Part shown: in pieces, positions 38,383 through 50,028 of the stretch
How positions within the stretch are numbered: position 1 is the first letter of the stretch
How the letters are laid out: each line of letters begins with the position of its first letter
Translations under genes and position numbers: made by a program
Notes under the pieces: model-generated
Databases searched by the model: none
The model's input: only the letters and a program-made list of their open reading frames with translations
Told to the model about the DNA's origin: nothing
NCBI RefSeq assembly: GCF_001315945.1
Contig: NZ_BBBG01000004.1
Location: 1 to 64,000 of the forward strand
Length of the DNA: 64,000 nt
From: Methanogenium cariaci JCM 10550
GTDB taxonomy: Archaea; Halobacteriota; Methanomicrobia; Methanomicrobiales; Methanomicrobiaceae
Reading direction: 5' to 3'

Positions 38383-39257
38383 CGGTCACCCCCCCTCCGT
38401 ATGCTTGTTTTTTCATGATGATTTCTTTCCTTTTCGAGAGGGCAAGCGCCGCAGGTTCTGCGACCCCCCCCGGCAGCCCCCCCAGTTTATCGAGAGCCCG
38501 TGACGGCGAAGGGGGGGATGTTCTGCCCTGATGAACGCATCGTCCACCACGATCAGGTTCCCCGTTCAGCTCCCTGACTGCCTGTATCAGCCCGGCTTCA
38601 TCCTTCTTGATCTCAGCCGTGGCGTATGCCAGCACATACTCTCTGGCAATACCGGCATCGGCACATGCCGATGCAAGGGCATGGAGAATTTCTTCTTTTT
38701 TGGTTCCTCTCCTGCAGCCGATGCCGACAATATACTCGCCTTTCTTCAGCAGCACCGAGACTCCGGGTGATGCGATGGCAATGGCCGAGGATGCAATCAG
38801 ATGTATCGCGACCTTCCCGTCAAGGATGCCCGCGTTGACCGTTCGTGTCGAGTCTTTGTTGATGATCTCAAGTCCCCGTTCTGCTGCGGTTGACTCCACC
38901 GAAGGCAGATGCCGTGTCTCGGTGGCGGTGGTAATAACCGGGTGCAGCCCGAACTCTTCCAGACGTTTTGCCATTGCGTTCCCGCCGTGGTGTCCACCGA
39001 GAACAGGGATGGCATACCGAAAGTCGGGACTGACGACCACCAGACACGGGTCAGTCCATTTGTCGTGCAGGTGAGGGGGGGTGGCAGACCGGATTGCAAT
39101 CCCTGTGGACATGACCGCGATGATCGTGTTGTAGCATTCAAACGCCCTGCCAAATGCCCCCTTTTGAGTATACGACTAAGTCGGCATCTATCCCGTCTGC
39201 CAGTTCCTGTGCCCGGGCCGCCGTAGTTTCCAGGGATATTATGACTGTGTCTGTCAT
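38366..39257 (-). CDS. cbiG: Cobalt-precorrin-5A hydrolase (frame broken near 39160 and 38560)
   Basis: About 296 residues. The N-terminal half ([36 protein letters not shown]) precedes [25 protein letters not shown] and the C-terminal domain [15 protein letters not shown] and EPAALALS. This is the CbiG layout, an enzyme that opens the delta-lactone and releases acetaldehyde. Frame changes at 39160 and in the region 38460-38560, which holds several C7/G7 runs. It overlaps cbiH and cbiF. Confidence 0.9.
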
Positions 39258-39986
39258 CCGTAGAGGTGGGAATGGGTATAGGACGGCCCGTCGGGGTTCA
39301 CCACGTCACCGATGATGATGAGTGCGGTCTTCTCAATGCCTGCGGCCCGTGCCTTCTGTGCGATATCGGCAACGGTTCCGCGTACGGTCTTCTCGTCAGG
39401 CCAGGTCGCGTGGTAGATGACTGCGGCAGGTGTCTCCGGGGGGGGTAGTGCACCTTTGCCATGATCTGCTCCAGCTGTTCGGTGCCGAGAAAGATCACCA
39501 TCGTCTCTCCGAGGGCCGAGAGTTCCGCGATCTTGTCCTCGTCCAGTGTCTTTCCGGCGGGCCGGGTGATGACGACCGATTCGGACACCCCCCCTTTGAG
39601 AGTATACTGGATGCCAAGGGACGCGGCCGCCCCCCCGAAGAACGATGAGACGCCGGGAACGCGTTCGACGTCAATGTCTGCGGTGTGCAGGATATCCACC
39701 TGCTCGATGATGGCGCCGTAGAGTGCGGGTCCCCCCCGGAGTGGAGACGGACGACCGTTTTTCCGCTCTGTGCCGCCGCAATCATAATATCCGTCATATC
39801 GGCAAGCTTCATCCCCCCCCAGCTGTCATATTTTTCCGTGGCAGGGCAGGCATCTACAAGCTCCGGGTTCACGAGAGACCCGGCATAGATGAGGACATCG
39901 GCCCGGTCCAGTATTTCCTTTCCTTTTACGGTGATAAGACCGGGATCGCCGCATCCGGCCCCCCCGACAATGTATATCGTTGACAT
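39254..39986 (-). CDS. cbiF: Cobalt-precorrin-4 C11-methyltransferase (frame broken near 39735 and 39440)
   Basis: About 245 residues starting at ATG 39986. It has [42 protein letters not shown], the [12 protein letters not shown] segment, and a final piece [13 protein letters not shown]. An upstream in-frame ATG at 40046 is inside cbiL and less likely. Frame changes at the C7 near 39737 and the G run near 39440. Stop overlaps cbiG start (ATGA). Confidence 0.91.
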
Positions 39987-39993
39987 CTTTTTC

Positions 39994-40607
39994 TCACTTC
40001 CCTGCATAAAGAATACTGAAATAGGGACTCTCTTCCGGGAGTTCATCTGTCTGATAGATCTTCTGACCGTCCATATACATCTTCTCGGCGAGAATGAACC
40101 GCTGATATCCTGATTTTTTCAGTTCATCGGCCGTCTCTCTGGACGTCTCACCTTCAGACGGATGGTTGCGGTCTGCTCAGACCCGTCGGTAATTTCGATA
40201 CCGCCATTGAGGGTGATACCCGCAGCGGAGGCAAAGGCGGTGATGGAACTGACGCCGGGGGGGACAGCGGTATACGCAATTTCCGGATATTTCCTGTCCA
40301 GTACTTCACAGAGTCGGCCGAAGGTACCGTAAAAATTCGGGTCTCCGAGGATACAGAAGACGGCAAGACCTTCTTTTGCACCAGGAGCGATGATGGCAGC
40401 GTTCTTCTCAATGCACCGGGTGATATGATCTTCATCCGCAGTCATGGGAAAGGAGAGCACCACCGGGTCTTTCCGGTAGGGTGCGATGATATCCTTTGCC
40501 ACGTTTCCGGGCACAAATACCTGATCCGCTGCTTCGATCAGTTTCACTGCCTTTACGGTCAGAAGTTCCGGGTCTCCGGGGGGGCCAATGCCAACGGCGA
40601 CCAGCAT
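39994..40607 (-). CDS. cbiL: Cobalt-factor II/precorrin-2 C20-methyltransferase (frame broken near 40135)
   Basis: About 204 residues. VAVGIGPPGDPELLTVKA, VLSFPMT, CILGDPNFYGTFGRL and AYTAVPPGVSSITAFA are the CbiL motifs. The last frame gives ELKKSGYQRFILAEKM and a stop at 39994, seven bases before cbiF. The family has GIGPGDPE, so GPPGDP carries an extra proline from a run of seven C. Confidence 0.9.
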
Positions 40608-41149
40608 CTACTGTTTCACCTCTCCGACGATGATGTATACGGGATTGATGGGCTGAAACATGATGTCGCCCACCAGTTCATGGGAGCGTGAGACCTGTAT
40701 GTGGAGGGCCTCAACGAATATGCCCAGTTCTTTCATTGTTCTGACCGTCCGTGAGACGGTATCCAGGAGAACGGCGTTTACCACAATTCTTCCCCGGACA
40801 ATCTCTGCGAGCTTTTCCAGCACGGTCTCGATGTTACCCGAACCCCCCCGACAAAGGCGCAGTTCAGCTCATCGATGTCATCCAGCACGTTGCCTGCCTC
40901 GCCGTGAATCAGGGTGATATTGTTTTTTTCTGCCGTTTCAATCGCCTTTTTTGCGTATTCAACTGCTTCAGCACGTCTGTCGATTGCATATACGCGGCTG
41001 CATCGCTCAGACGCCTGAATGGATATCTTTCCAGTGCCGCATCCGATGTCAGCCATCACATCTCCCTCGTTTATCCTGAGTTTGAAGAGAGATACTGCCA
41101 TCACTTCGTCCTGGGTCGGTCCGCCTTTGAGTCCCATTAATGCATGCAT
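40608..41149 (-). CDS. cbiT: Cobalt-precorrin-6B C15-methyltransferase (decarboxylating) (frame broken near 40845)
   Basis: About 180 residues. GGPTQDEVMAVSLFKLRI and ADIGCGTGKISIQAS (SAM motif I) are typical CbiT, followed after a run of seven C by VGGSGNIETVLEKL and a C-terminal domain. The enzyme methylates C15 and decarboxylates the C12 acetate. First gene of the operon cbiT-L-F-G-H-C-D-E; the start codon is inside the palindrome at 41139-41150. Confidence 0.91.
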
Positions 41150-41150
41150 T
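41139..41150. promoter_or_regulatory. Palindrome AATGCATGCATT at the cbiT start
   Basis: Perfect 12-base palindrome containing the cbiT start codon. Upstream, TTGCAT-type half-sites (near 41176 and 41205) could extend a structured or operator region between the divergent cbi and transporter operons. Significance is uncertain. Confidence 0.3.
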
Positions 41151-41347
41151 ATTTGTTTTAATTAAAATAAAGTGTTGCATATCCGCGGGCGAAGCAGAAG
41201 CTCAGGCAGCATGCAATGAAAGAAAGAGGAAGGGAAAGAAAACAGAGAGCAGATGCATCTGTTATGCCGGTTGATGAAATCTGGATGCGTTGTTCTGCTG
41301 CAACGAAATTGATAGTTTAATAAAGTTATTTTGTTATAACACAATTA

Positions 41348-42074
41348 ATGCAGAATTTATCCATCATCCTCACAAGTGGTACTCTCATTGGGATTGCCGT
41401 TCTGGCGATGAAATCCGGCCTCGGATGTGGCCTTTCAGGACTGAACAAAAGGGAAATGATTGGATTTGCCGCCGGATACGGCATTGTTGCCTTCCTTGTC
41501 GGACTGATTGCAGCGCTCATCTCCCCCCCGGAGGTGACCGACATGGTTCTGGGTGCCGGTCTGGGCATGCACCTCATTATTGCTGTGGGACTGGTCTATT
41601 TCGGCATACAGACACGAAAGAACTGGCTGTCGGGAAAAAAAGACATATCACGCCACACTTTCCTCTGGGTATCCGCTCCGTGTCCGGCATGCATGACCGC
41701 GACCTTCCTTGCATGCATCGTCCTGACCGATTCCACCGGCATTTCCGGCATTATCGTCAGTTTCATCGTCTCCCTCATTCTCGCTTTCGGTATTGTGGTA
41801 TCAGCTCTTGGTATATCATGGGCATCTGCCCGGGGGGGCGGATGGAAAAATCCGTCCCGTCTGGGAGGTGCGATGATCATGCTCGGTCTCTTCTACCTGC
41901 TCTGCCCGCTTGTCATCCCGGCATACATTGAAGCACAGCAGCTTCAGGGGGGGAAGATCATCATCGCATCTCCGCCGGATACCGGGATTGGCCTTCTCAT
42001 TCTCTGCATACCCATCTGCGTCGGGTTTGTGATCAGCAGGATGCAGCGTGCATCGTCCGGGGGGGGAGGCAATA
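41348..42074 (+). CDS. DUF2162-type membrane transporter, cobalt/corrinoid-associated
   Basis: About 240 residues with seven or eight transmembrane helices. The conserved CPACMTATFLACIVLTD segment lies near residue 115, and a second acidic/aromatic motif follows. Such predicted transporters commonly precede ExbB, DUF2149 and CobN-like genes in methanogens. It is divergent from the cbi operon. The end is blurred by a run of eight G at 42059-42066; three G would stop it before the ATG of ExbB at 42075. Transport of cobalt or a corrinoid is inferred. Confidence 0.75.
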
Positions 42075-42694
42075 ATGGAAGTCGCATCATCTGTGATGGA
42101 AGTCCTGTTCCTCTTCTCTGAGGCACTGCTTTATCCGGCCATCCTGCTGTTGATCGCTCTTGTCATCTGGGCGCTTGTCATGATCGGCCAGGTCATATCG
42201 GAATATTCCGGAAGAATACGGGATATCAGTCAGATCCGGGAGGCAGGCAAACGAGCGTACACAGAGATCAACGCAAAGAACTCTGCCGGTGCCCGGGAGG
42301 CTTTTGCCACCATCCCCCCCTCAACCCTATGGTCAGGAAGTTTGTCACGGATATCAGTGCCTTCTTCGGGGACGCCCGGTTTTCGCTCGAAGCAGAAAAG
42401 CTGCTCCAGGACTATGAACTCATCATTGGAAAAGAGCTGCAGCACCTGAAGATCCTCACCCGGACTGCTCCGATGCTCGGCCTTATGGGAACACTCATTC
42501 CGCTCGGTCCCGCACTGATGGGACTCTCCGCGGGAAATATCCAGACCCTCGTCTCCAACCTGGTCGTGGCCTTCAGCACCACCGTACTCGGACTGCTGGT
42601 GGGCGGAGTTGCCTATGCCATCATGCTGATCCGGCGTGGCTGGTATCATCAGGACTTCTCTGACATGGAGTATATCGTGGAGGGCCTTGAATGA
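42075..42694 (+). CDS. MotA/TolQ/ExbB-type proton channel (frame broken at 42314-42320)
   Basis: About 206 residues with three transmembrane helices (residues 15-38, 136-158, 170-192). APMLGLMGTLIPLGPALMGLSAGN and AFSTTVLGLLVGGVAYA are the conserved MotA/TolQ/ExbB motif regions. The break at a run of seven C joins IPP to NPMVRKFVTD when corrected. Works with the downstream ExbD-like protein to use the ion gradient. Confidence 0.85.
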
Positions 42695-43038
42695 AAAAGA
42701 GACAGAGACGTTATCTTGAGACCGAAGAGGATGACGACCCCCTTGGGGGGGCATGGCCAACCTCTTTGATGTTGCCATGGTCTTTGCCGTCGCCCTTCTC
42801 GTTGCCCTGGTGCTCTCGTTTAATATTCCCGAGATGCTCGACGATCAGTCCACCGTCACTTTGGTGAAGAACCCCCGGCACACCCGATATGGAGATCATC
42901 GTCAAAGACCAGAATAAAATCACGGTGCTGAATATGACAGATCAGGTCTCGGGCGGACAGGGCACCAAAATGGGCACTGCCTATCGTCTGGAGACCGGGC
43001 AGGTCATTTATGTGCCTGATAACGAAACACATTCATAA
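42691..43038 (+). CDS. ExbD-like/DUF2149 protein (frame broken near 42745 and 42872)
   Basis: About 115 residues. A charged N-terminus, one transmembrane helix (MANLFDVAMVFAVALLVALVLS) and a small outer domain with PDMEIIVKDQNKITV, as in DUF2149. Frame changes at a run of seven G (five expected) and at five C (four expected). Start overlaps the ExbB stop (ATGA). Probable force-transmitting partner of the ExbB-like channel. Confidence 0.8.
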
Positions 43039-43182
43039 CCTTTTTTGCATCAGGAATATTGCTTCAGCCCGGAATGGTGATGTACGGTCAGCTCTGGATT
43101 GATCAATTTAAGTTACTTTAAAACAAAAAAATATGTTACAGTCCGGCAGGCAGTGCAAACACCCCGGACTTTGAGGCATAGT

Positions 43183-46100
43183 ATGAGTATGAATGAACGA
43201 CCCCCCCGACAGGAGTGGCTGTGTGCCTCTTCATCATGGTTTTCCTGATTGCTGCACCGGCAGCAGCGGGGGACATGAATGATTCGGGAATGAACGTGAC
43301 GGCATTAAATGAAACACTACCGGCAGATATGCCGGAGAACGTCACCGCAGAAGAAACGTCGGAGATTACGCCAACGGTTACCCCCCCGGAAACGACACCG
43401 GAAATGACGGCCGCACCAGCAGCATCTGTTGCTGAACGTCACAGACTGGCAATCATCGCAGGTGAGACCTGCAATATAACCGGACTGAAATACGCCATTC
43501 CGGGTGCGCCACTGGCGGTAACCCTTCTGAATGAGACCGAAGCGTTCACATACAACTTTTCTTCGGAACATCTCATCTTCGCTGCATCCGTGGACAAAGC
43601 AACCGCAGAGCAAATTCGCGTGACGATGAACACGGACGTGCCGGTCGTGGTCTATGACCTTCCTGATAGTGTGGCTGTCGGAACACCGGCAGATGCGACC
43701 ATCGCAGCATACTGGACGAATGGCGGAACCGAGAACTTCTGCAATATGTTTGTCTACATGGATAGCCTCTACTTTGAGAACACCACGTCGGTAGACCCTC
43801 CCGTCATCGCAGAATGCCTGAGCGCACACCTTGTTACCATTGTCACCAACGATTTGGAGAGGCAGGGTTCGATTGTAAATGCAACCGGCATGACCAGTCT
43901 GCAGATCACGCTCTGTAATGAGACGGAATCCGGATTGCATGATTTCAGTGCGGATGAACTGATATTTGCTGCATCCGTCAAAAACGAGACCCTCGAACAG
44001 ATTGATGCGGCCGCCACTGAGAACACCACCCTTGTGGTCTGCGGACTGCCGGTCAATGCCACCATAGGTACTCCCGCAGATCAGACAATTACGCAGTTGT
44101 GGGACGAAGGCGGCGATGAAAATATCCTGGAGATGCTCCGCTACATGGATTACCTCTATTTCGGAAATGAAACCAGGTCTCTGTTGCAGCAGGCAGAAGG
44201 GGGGGCACCCCCCCTCTCGATTGTGATGATCATCGGCGGCGAAAGTTATGTCCCGATGTATCTTGAGGCAGGGGGGGAGAAATGCCCCCCCGCAAACGTC
44301 ACGGTCTATTCATCCAAGCACCTGCCGGAGAATCTCAACCTTACGGGGTACGACCTGGTCTTCATGGAGATGTTCGGTGCGGGCATTGATATCATCGAAC
44401 CTGCAGTGAACAATGCGACTGCCGCAGGTGTTCCGGTTGCTGTTATCCATGCCGGGACATATGAGTATCTCGGCACGGTTGACATGGCTCCCCCCCATGC
44501 GGTTGTTGAAGAATACTGGCAGAACAGTGGCCCGGAGAATGCACGCAGACTGATAAACTATATCAGTGCTGCCATCTGCGGTGCTGACATCCTCATTGAA
44601 ACTCCTGTTCAGACCCCCCTCGGAGTGCATCTATCATCCCGACTCCGAAGAGCTGTTTGAAAATCTGGACGACTATATGGCATGGTACAGCACAAACAGC
44701 ACCTACGACCCAGCGAAACCAACGATTGGTATCGTCTTCTACGGCAGCCACTACAAATCCGGCGATCTCAAGGGTGACCATGCGATCATGCGGGAATTCG
44801 AGGCACAGGGCGCAAACATCATTCCCGCCTTCCTCAATTACAAAAACCCACATGTGATTGATCGCTTCTTTGTCAAAAACGGAGTTCCCGTCGTTGATGC
44901 CATTGTCAATACCCGGTGCTTTAGATTCTACGGCTCTGGCAGTAATCCCGAGAGAGGCATTGAGGAGCTTAAAACCTACAACATTCCTATCATCAACGCC
45001 CTGGTGGACTATTCCAAAACACCGGAAGAATGGGTGAACTGCACTGATGGCATCACCGCTTCAAAGGTCGGCTACTCAATAGGAATGCCGGAACTGGACG
45101 GCCAGACTGAATTCATCTGGACAGCGGGCAGAGGCGTAGATCCCCCCCGGACAGAAGATATCGGTTTTCGCCCCATCACCCTGTCGCAGAGCAGATCCAC
45201 TGGCTGGTAGAGAGAGTCATTGCACTCTCAGATCTCAGAAATAACGCAAATTCCGGGAAACATATTGCCGTCGTCTACTATAACCACGGCGGCGGCAAAA
45301 ACAACCTCGGTGCCAGCTACCTTGACATCGTGCCGAGTCTGACCAACCTGCTGGATGCAATGAAGGACGAAGCTATGCCGTCAACGGCGAGGTGCCGACA
45401 GAAGACGAACTCCTTGACCTGATGCTCCTCCAGGGAAGAAATGTGGGTACATGGGCTCCCGGAGAGCTCGACCGCATGGTCGAAGACGGGGATGTCGTCC
45501 TGCTCCCTGCCGCACAGTATGCCGCATGGTTCCACGAGCTCCCCCCCCTGGACAAACAGGAAGAAGTGATCGCGAAATGGGGTGAACCGCCCGGAGAGAT
45601 CATGGTCTACCACACCGGCGGAGAGGACTATCTGGTAATCCCCCCCACCATCTCCTTCGGGAACGTGATCCTTACCCCCCCGCAACCGACCCGGGGGTGG
45701 CTGCAGGATGAAAAGATACTCTACCACGATAAAGAGCTCCCGCCCCACCACCAGTACATCGCCTTCTACCTCTGGCTGCAAAATCAGTTCGGGGCGGATG
45801 CCATTGTACACTTTGGCAGACACGGCACACAGGAGTGGCTCCCCGGAAAGGAACGGGGGGGTCTCTCCGCAACAGACGACTGGCCCCCGCTCCTCATCGG
45901 CGACTGTCCCAACATCTATCCGTATATCATGGACGGACTCGGCGAGGGAACGCAGGCCAAGAGACGGGGGGGAAATGCTGTCATCATTGACCATCTCACC
46001 CCCGCCCATCGTTGCCGCAGGGCTCTACGGAGATTATTCCACCCTGCACGAAAAGATTCACAAATATGGTATCACCAACGACACCCTGAAAGAAGAATAC

Positions 46101-48287
46101 CGGAACAGTATCACGCAGCTCTATGAGAAGATGAAGATCAGCACCATCCTCGAACGCTCCCCCGAAGACGTTGAACAGATGTCCGAAAACGAATTTGCTG
46201 CATTCATCAACGGTGACCTGCACCAATATCTGCACGAACTCGGTGACGAGTTCATCCCCTACGGACTGCACATTCTTGGAGAACCTCCCGAAGGGGGGGA
46301 TGACCGTGTATCCCTTGTCCGGGCGATGCTCGGCGAGGCGTTTGAGAAGGATGTCGGTTCTATCTGCCCTGACCCCCCCTGAGCATATCCGCAGCACACG
46401 GGAACAGCACACTCATTGAGGCCCTGATTGCCGAAGTGATTATCAACGGAACCGCTCCTGCAACGGCACAGAATGCTGTTCTCGGAGATTCCTCCGCTGC
46501 GGTGACGGCAGGCCTGAACACGGCAGTCGGCTACGCCGCAGATATCGAGGCGTGCTCCGTTGAGACTACTGCTGTGATCAACGCACTCGGCGGTGGCTAC
46601 ACTCCGCCAAAAACGGGCGGCGATCCCATCCGAAGTCCGGAGAGTCTGCCCACCGGCAACAATTTCCACTCCTTTGATTCACGACTGATGCCGACAGAGG
46701 AGGCATGGAACGTTGGTTCACAGATGGCAGACAGCATGCTAGAGCAGTACCAGGCAGCACACGGCACCTATCCTGACAAAGCGGCCTTTGTACTCTGGGC
46801 CTGTGAATCGATGCGGCATGAGGGTATTACCGAGTCTGAAGCACTCTCTCTGCTTGGAGTTAAACCCGTCTGGAAAAGGGGGGGAAGATCAAGGGCGTGG
46901 AACTCATCCCGTCAGATGAACTCGGACGGCCCAGAATCGATGTGGTCTTTATCGCATCCGGTCTCTACCGGGACACCTTCTCAGACAAGATTGAACTGCT
47001 CGACGATGCCGTCCGCCTTGCCGCACAGGCTGAAGGGGACTTGTATCCGAACTATGTAAAAGAGAACAGCGATGCGTTGTATGCCAAACTGATCAGCAGA
47101 GGATTTGATGAGCAGACGGCACGGCGCCTTTCCATGTCCCGGATTTTCTCCGCTGCCCCCCCCGGTGCCTATGGCACCGGTCTTTCCGGTGCGATTGATT
47201 CCAGTGATACCTGGGATGATCCCGAAAAACTCGTGGATCTCTATCTCAGCAAACTGGGGGGGTATGTCTACGATGGTGAATCGTGGGGGGGCGAACCAAA
47301 CAAGTTACTCTTCCGGGACAATCTGGGAGAGGTGGATGTCGCCGTTCACAGCAGGAGTTCGAATCTCTACGGGCTGGTTGACAACGATGATTGTTTCCAG
47401 TACTTCGGTGCCCTTTCCATGGTGATCAAATCGATATCGGGTGTCGAACCGGATATGTTCATCACCGATCTCCGTACCGTCGGTGTGCCGCAGACCGTCA
47501 CTCTCAAAGACTATATCCTGAAAGAACTGGAGGCACGCTACTTTAATCCGAAGTGGATTTTGGGGATGATGGAACACGGCTATGCCGGAGCACGCTACAT
47601 GGACAAGAAATTCCTGGAGAACCTCTGGGGATGGACGGTGACAAACCCTGAGATCATCACGAGCGATATATGGGATCGGGTCTATGATGTCTATATCAAA
47701 GACGAGCACGATCTCGGTCTCAAAGAGTTCTTCGCCGAGAATCCCTATGCCTATCAGTCCATGACCGGACGGATGCTGGAGACCGCCCGCAAAGGCTACT
47801 GGGATGCAGACCAGGAGGCACTGGAGACTCTCGCGACGGAATACCAGCAGTCTGTTCAGGCAAACGGGGTGACCTGCTGTCACCACACCTGTGGCAATAT
47901 CGCCCTCTCCGATTATACGCAGAGCATCATTGACGGAATGGAGACGGATGACTCCGGGAGCAATGATGACCCGTCGGCAGAGATTATAAAAGAAAAACCG
48001 ACTGAAGGACGCGGGAGATGCAGCAATGCAGCAGGATGACCCACAGACCGGTGCAGAATCCGTTGCCAACACGACGGTCACCGGGGGGCTATGGCGAAAA
48101 TTTACAGGAACCCGCCGCTCCGCAGGTTGCACCACCCGATGTTGGCGTCTCCGGACAGGTGATGTCGCAGGTCACCCATGAGACCGGAGAAACGGGGGGG
48201 CCTACCAGCACCCCCCTTGTCCCGATTCTCATCGTGGGCATTATTATCAGTGCCATCTTCGTGGGTATCCGGTGGAAGAAGACATAA
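43183..48287 (+). CDS. Exported, membrane-anchored CobN-like chelatase with three N-terminal repeats (many frame breaks)
   Basis: About 1,700 residues pieced from at least seven frames. A signal peptide (FIMVFLIAAPAAAG) is followed by three copies of a roughly 120-residue unit (copies near 43440, 43830 and 44220; shared LYFxNxT and GTPAD elements). The CobN core follows: FVKNGVPVVDAIVNTRCF, YLVIPP, ILTPPQPTRGW, FGRHGTQEWLPGK, GDCPNIYPYIMDGLGEGTQAKRR, and GLKEFFAENPYAYQSMTGRMLE. The end has a transmembrane helix (LIVGIIISAIFVGI). The CobN family works in cobalt or magnesium insertion in the cytoplasm; this one is predicted to face outside. Runs of G/C add Gly/Pro against the family at KERGGLS, KRRGGNAV and LTPPQP. 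Confidence 0.82.
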
Positions 48288-48302
48288 TCAGACAGACAAT
48301 CC

Positions 48303-48343
48303 CTGCTCTCTGTCAGTGACCGGATGTCATTGCAGGAGAGCAG
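48303..48343 (+). terminator. Inverted repeat after the CobN-like gene
   Basis: CTGCTCTC (48303-48310) and GAGAGCAG (48336-48343) form a perfect 8-base stem with a 25-base loop, 15 bases after the CobN stop. The long loop makes it only a possible terminator. Confidence 0.35.
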
Positions 48344-48502
48344 AGGCAACCGGGCACGGATGCCTGTTTGCCCCCCTCTTTTTTGTATCGATCTTTCACC
48401 GGGAGGAAACTATTCCGTAGTATTTCATGGTGTCTGAAAATCTCTGTCTTGGACGGAGGAAAGAAAAACAGGATTGGGCCCCCCCGTTCGCCCATATAAA
48501 TT

Positions 48503-49851
48503 TCAGGGCTGCTTTTTTACCGACAGTATGGTATTCACTAGTCCTGATGCACTGGTGTCGGTGAAGTATGCGTGGGTGTATCCCGCGAGGACGTTCTGCA
48601 GGTAGATGCCGTCTTTGCCATCTTCAATGCCCCCCCGACCCCCCCGTGTTAATTCGAGGGCATACTGCACGTCCGGGGCGACGTGCACTTTGGTATAGTG
48701 GAATTCATGCCCGCGGTAGACTGTGCCCCCCCGGGAAAACAGGCGTCTGCAGCGGTGCACTCCGCATCAACGTATCCCAGTGCCTGAAACCGATCCATCT
48801 TCACGGTCTCCGCCGGTATGACGCCGCACATCCTTGCCTTTTTTCCGTCCATCCCGATACTATCGGTGAGATAGATGAGGCCGCCGCACTCTGCATAGAC
48901 GGGCATGCCCCCCCTGTCCGCAGCTTTTTTGACCTCATTCCTGCAGGGTGATTGTTCCAGTTCGGTGCAGTGGAGTTCGGGATATCCGCCGCCGAAGTAG
49001 AGGGCATCCACCTCGGGCAGGTGGTCGGTGAGGGGACTGAAGAAGACCAGTTCGGCACCCTGTCTTCGTAACCGGTCAAAATTATCCGCGTAATAGAAGT
49101 TGAAGGCCTGATCATATGCAACCCCCCCGATTCTGACCCGATCCGTCTGACCTTTCCCTTCGGTCTCATCGGCCCGGACAGCAACCGTGCTCTCTGCGAT
49201 GTCGATGATCCGATCGACGTCACAGTTCTCCTCCAGGATATCCCGGAATTCTGCAATTGCACTGGTTTCATCTGCCATCCGGAGTCCGAGGTGTCTGCTT
49301 TCGATGCTTTTGTTCTTTTCCCAGGGAATGTAGCCGAATGCCGGTGCCATGAGAGACTGTTGGATCATCTCTGCATGTCGTCTGCTCCCGACCCGGTTGA
49401 AGATGACTCCTCCGATTTTTACATTCGGATCAAATGTGGCAAAGCCCAACACCTGCGCATTGACACTGCGTGAAGTGCCTTTTGCATCAACGACCAGAAT
49501 GACCGGGCAGCCGAGGATCTTTGCGACATGGCCGGTGCTGCCGGTGTCTTCCCCCTTCGAGACCGTCAAAAAGACCCATGACCCTTCAATCACGGCAATA
49601 TCCGCGCCATCGGATGCCTGCCGGAATGTGTCAATGACACCTTTCTCCCCCATCATATAGGGATCAAGGTTTCGCGACGGCCGTTTGCAGATGGCGGTGT
49701 GGTGGGTGGGGGGGTCAATAAAGTCCGGGCCCACCTTGAACGGCTGGACGGTCAGCCCCCCCCGTTTCACCAGAGCGGACATCAGTGCACCTGCGATGGT
49801 GGTCTTGCCGCATCCACTGTGGGTGCCTGCGATTATAATGGCGGGAATCAT
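48503..49851 (-). CDS. cbiA: Cobyrinate a,c-diamide synthase (frame broken at 48728-48734)
   Basis: About 449 residues. AIIIAGTHSGCGKTTIAGALMSAL is the P-loop and KVGPDFIDPPTHHT the substrate loop. The glutaminase half contains YFGGGYPELH and AECGGLIYL with the catalytic Cys. The second frame adds GGTVYRGHEFHYTKV, the usual end. CbiA is amidotransferase for acetates a and c. The paralog CfbB (coenzyme F430 synthesis) is very similar, but the cobalamin genes nearby favour CbiA. Confidence 0.85.
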
Positions 49852-50012
49852 CTGATTCAGGTATTGTCCTGAATGATTATGTTCTTTTATCTTTCCCCCC
49901 CTTTTTTGTTGACGGGTGGTGCGTTGGTTTTCATTCGCCTGAAAGGGAAGCCACGGTAAATATCACGCATTCGTTTCAGATATCTTAACAACGTTCGGAA
50001 GAGACAGACTGT

Positions 50013-50020
50013 AGGAAGGA
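50013..50020 (+). promoter_or_regulatory. Ribosome binding site deciding a TTG start
   Basis: AGGAAGGA lies eight bases before the TTG at 50029, which opens the conserved frame LDLIIGGGTYGE. No ATG is available in that frame at the conserved N-terminus. Confidence 0.55.
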
Positions 50021-50028
50021 AATATACA

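Noticed and set aside
41150-41347. Cobalamin riboswitch upstream of cbiT
   Set aside because: No B12-box-like conserved core could be seen, and these riboswitches are rare in archaea. Only a palindrome is reported.
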